From Alphaproteobacteria bacterium (GTDB lineage: Bacteria > Pseudomonadota > Alphaproteobacteria > JAEULC01), in contig JAKLKW010000016.1 in the NCBI GenBank assembly GCA_023150455.1, forward strand, positions 13,046 to 61,495: 48,450 bases of DNA. Direction: 5' to 3'. Shown here piece after piece: positions 47,286-48,450 of this stretch. A program made the translations under genes and the position numbers. Each line of letters opens with the position of its first letter. Within the stretch, counting starts at the first letter, position 1. A model generated the notes under the pieces. The model searched no databases, was not told where the DNA came from, and saw only the letters and a program-made list of their open reading frames with translations.

Positions 47286-48450
47286 CTATCGGCTGGTGTA
47301 GCAGAGATTGGCGTAGGTCACGCCGTCGGCGACCGGCTCGAAGTCGACCGACATCTGGTAGTCCTTGCGCGCCCTGAAGATGATGACTTCCTTGCCGGCG
47401 GCGCCATAGGCCTTGTCCGGCGTCAGCTGGAAGCGGCGCGTCGCGGCGGTCAGCAAGTCCTGCTTCTTCACGTTGAAGGCCGAGGCGCAGCAGCGCGTCT
47501 TGAGGCTGTCGTAGAACACCAGCACCTGCTCGGGCGGCTGCTCCGGCGTCGTCCAGGCGAAATCGAACCCGCCGCCGATCAACGAAGCCTGCAGCGGCCG
47601 CCAGTGCTGCTGCTGCGCGCGCGCCAGCACGTCGGTCGGCTGCGCGCGGGTCTGGTAGCAGGCATCGCCGAAGGCGACCGTCAGGTGGTTCTCGGGATTG
47701 CGCTTGTCCGGGTCCCAGGCCTCGATCGCCGCCGGGCCGGGGAAGGCGATCTGCAGCTGCTGCTTCTCGCCGCGGCGCGCGGGCCTGATCGGCTGCTCGG
47801 GCGGCTTGGCGGGCGCGGCGGCAGGCGCCACGCGCGGCCCGGGACCCCTGGGATTGGCACCGGATTGCGGGGCGCCGGGCTGCGGGCCCGGGATCGCGGT
47901 CGGCGCGCCCGGCGCGGCGGCGATCTGCGCCGGCGCCTTGCCCTTGGGCGGGCTGATCGAGGGCGGCAGCTGCACCGGCTTGGCGTCCGACACCGAGAGC
48001 GAGACCGGCACGCGCGCCTCGCCCGCGTCGGCGGCGTAGCGCAGGCGCAGCGTCGCGGAGCGGTTGTCGTGGATCACGGTGTAGACGCGCGTGCGCAGCC
48101 CGTTCCTGGCGTCGTCGCCGACCAGCGACATCGACAGGCGCTGCTCCAGGAGCCGCGTGAACCCGGCGACGTCGAGCGCCTGCGCCACGACCCCGCAGTT
48201 GCCCTTGCCGCTCAAGCCCAGGATGATCGAGCCGGTATCCGACGGCACGTACCACGCCTCGTCGGTGCCGAGGCGCTTCACCACGTCGGGCTCGACCGGC
48301 GCGTATTTCAGCTCCTTGGCGCCGTCGCGCACCAGCTTGGGGTTGGCGAGATTGGCGAGGCAGTGGATGCGGAAGCTGTCGAATGCGTCGCGCGCCATCG
48401 GCTCGGCCGGGGCCGCGGCGGGCGCCGGGGCCAGCGGTTGCGGCGCGGCG
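47286..48450 (-). CDS. Uncharacterised protein with proline/alanine-rich linker (partial)
   Basis: The C-terminal 388 or so residues are visible; the gene continues off the right edge, since the in-frame sequence upstream of ATG 48398 is an Ala/Pro-rich stretch (PLAPAPAAAPAEP) rather than an intergenic region. Two folded parts flank a long low-complexity linker (residues ~130-215 from ATG 48398, rich in PPKGKAPAQ- and GPQPGAPQS-like units). The first part starts FDSFRIHCLANLANPKLVRD and contains WYVPSDTGSIILGLSGKGNC; the second holds NHLTVAFGDACYQTRA, VLVFYDSLKTRCCASAFNVK and VTYANLCYTSR. Several paired Cys suggest disulfides and an exported protein, but the N-terminus is outside the window. 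I do not recognise the family. Confidence 0.75.
   Translation of the reverse strand, partial: AAPQPLAPAPAAAPAEPMARDAFDSFRIHCLANLANPKLVRDGAKELKYAPVEPDVVKRLGTDEAWYVPSDTGSIILGLSGKGNCGVVAQALDVAGFTRLLEQRLSMSLVGDDARNGLRTRVYTVIHDNRSATLRLRYAADAGEARVPVSLSVSDAKPVQLPPSISPPKGKAPAQIAAAPGAPTAIPGPQPGAPQSGANPRGPGPRVAPAAAPAKPPEQPIRPARRGEKQQLQIAFPGPAAIEAWDPDKRNPENHLTVAFGDACYQTRAQPTDVLARAQQQHWRPLQASLIGGGFDFAWTTPEQPPEQVLVFYDSLKTRCCASAFNVKKQDLLTAATRRFQLTPDKAYGAAGKEVIIFRARKDYQMSVDFEPVADGVTYANLCYTSR

Overview
The window is high-GC bacterial chromosome, almost certainly from an alphaproteobacterium. The support is a very large (180 kDa class) NAD-glutamate dehydrogenase, a CtrA-type TTAA-N7-TTAA box, a TAXI-type TRAP transporter, many ATGA/GTGA-coupled operons, and extreme GC bias that leaves long meaningless ORFs antisense to most genes. 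A Rhodospirillales/Reyranella-like relative is my best guess, but the sequence alone does not settle the genus.

Layout. (1) 1-6.7 kb, core genes: the 5' part of a UMF1-type MFS transporter and NAD-glutamate dehydrogenase on the minus strand, then a small membrane protein and a lipoprotein on plus, behind a CtrA-like box. (2) 6.8-14.9 kb, an accessory island next to a tRNA-Arg(CCG). It holds an antitoxin with a truncated PIN toxin, a MarR/cytochrome b561/membrane-protein operon, remnants of an AbrB-VapC pair, intact ParDE-, VapBC- and HigBA-type toxin-antitoxin modules with visible palindromic operators, a phytanoyl-CoA-dioxygenase pseudogene carrying three copies of a ~40-bp palindromic repeat, and an HNH restriction-like endonuclease. 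(3) 15-24.5 kb: an exported TPR-CHAT protein, AlkB, a MAPEG/ChrR-cupin/TetR operon with a perfect 18-bp operator inside its promoter, a cold-shock protein, a small cupin, an internally deleted DUF72 gene, a 2OG-Fe(II) oxygenase and a PAS_5 protein. (4) 24.7-31.4 kb: a complete five-gene dipeptide-type ABC transporter followed by an SMP-30-like lactonase. (5) 31.5-34.2 kb: a creatininase-family hydrolase, an intracellular PHA depolymerase and a small exported protein. (6) 34.3-47.1 kb: an uncharacterised catabolic cluster made of a TAXI/TRAP uptake system, MmgE/PrpD, two-subunit aconitase X, a TPP-dependent lyase/synthase, an Asp/Glu-racemase relative that has lost one catalytic cysteine, a VOC protein, an enolase-superfamily cycloisomerase, an aspartate-dehydrogenase-like enzyme and an FAD oxidoreductase. 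(7) 47.3 kb to the end: a partial gene of unknown function.

How the genes fit together. Regions 4-6 look like scavenging: periplasmic capture of peptides or organic acids, uptake, then dehydration, isomerisation and redox steps. Region 6 has the parts of one pathway (uptake, epimerase/dehydratase, dehydratase, C-C lyase, cycloisomerase, imine/amine dehydrogenase), but its substrate cannot be named from the sequence, and no regulator lies inside it. The most unusual signals are the short palindromic element that has entered one coding region three times, the loss of a catalytic cysteine by in-frame deletion in the racemase, the toxin-antitoxin graveyard beside the tRNA, and several long, imperfect intergenic inverted repeats.
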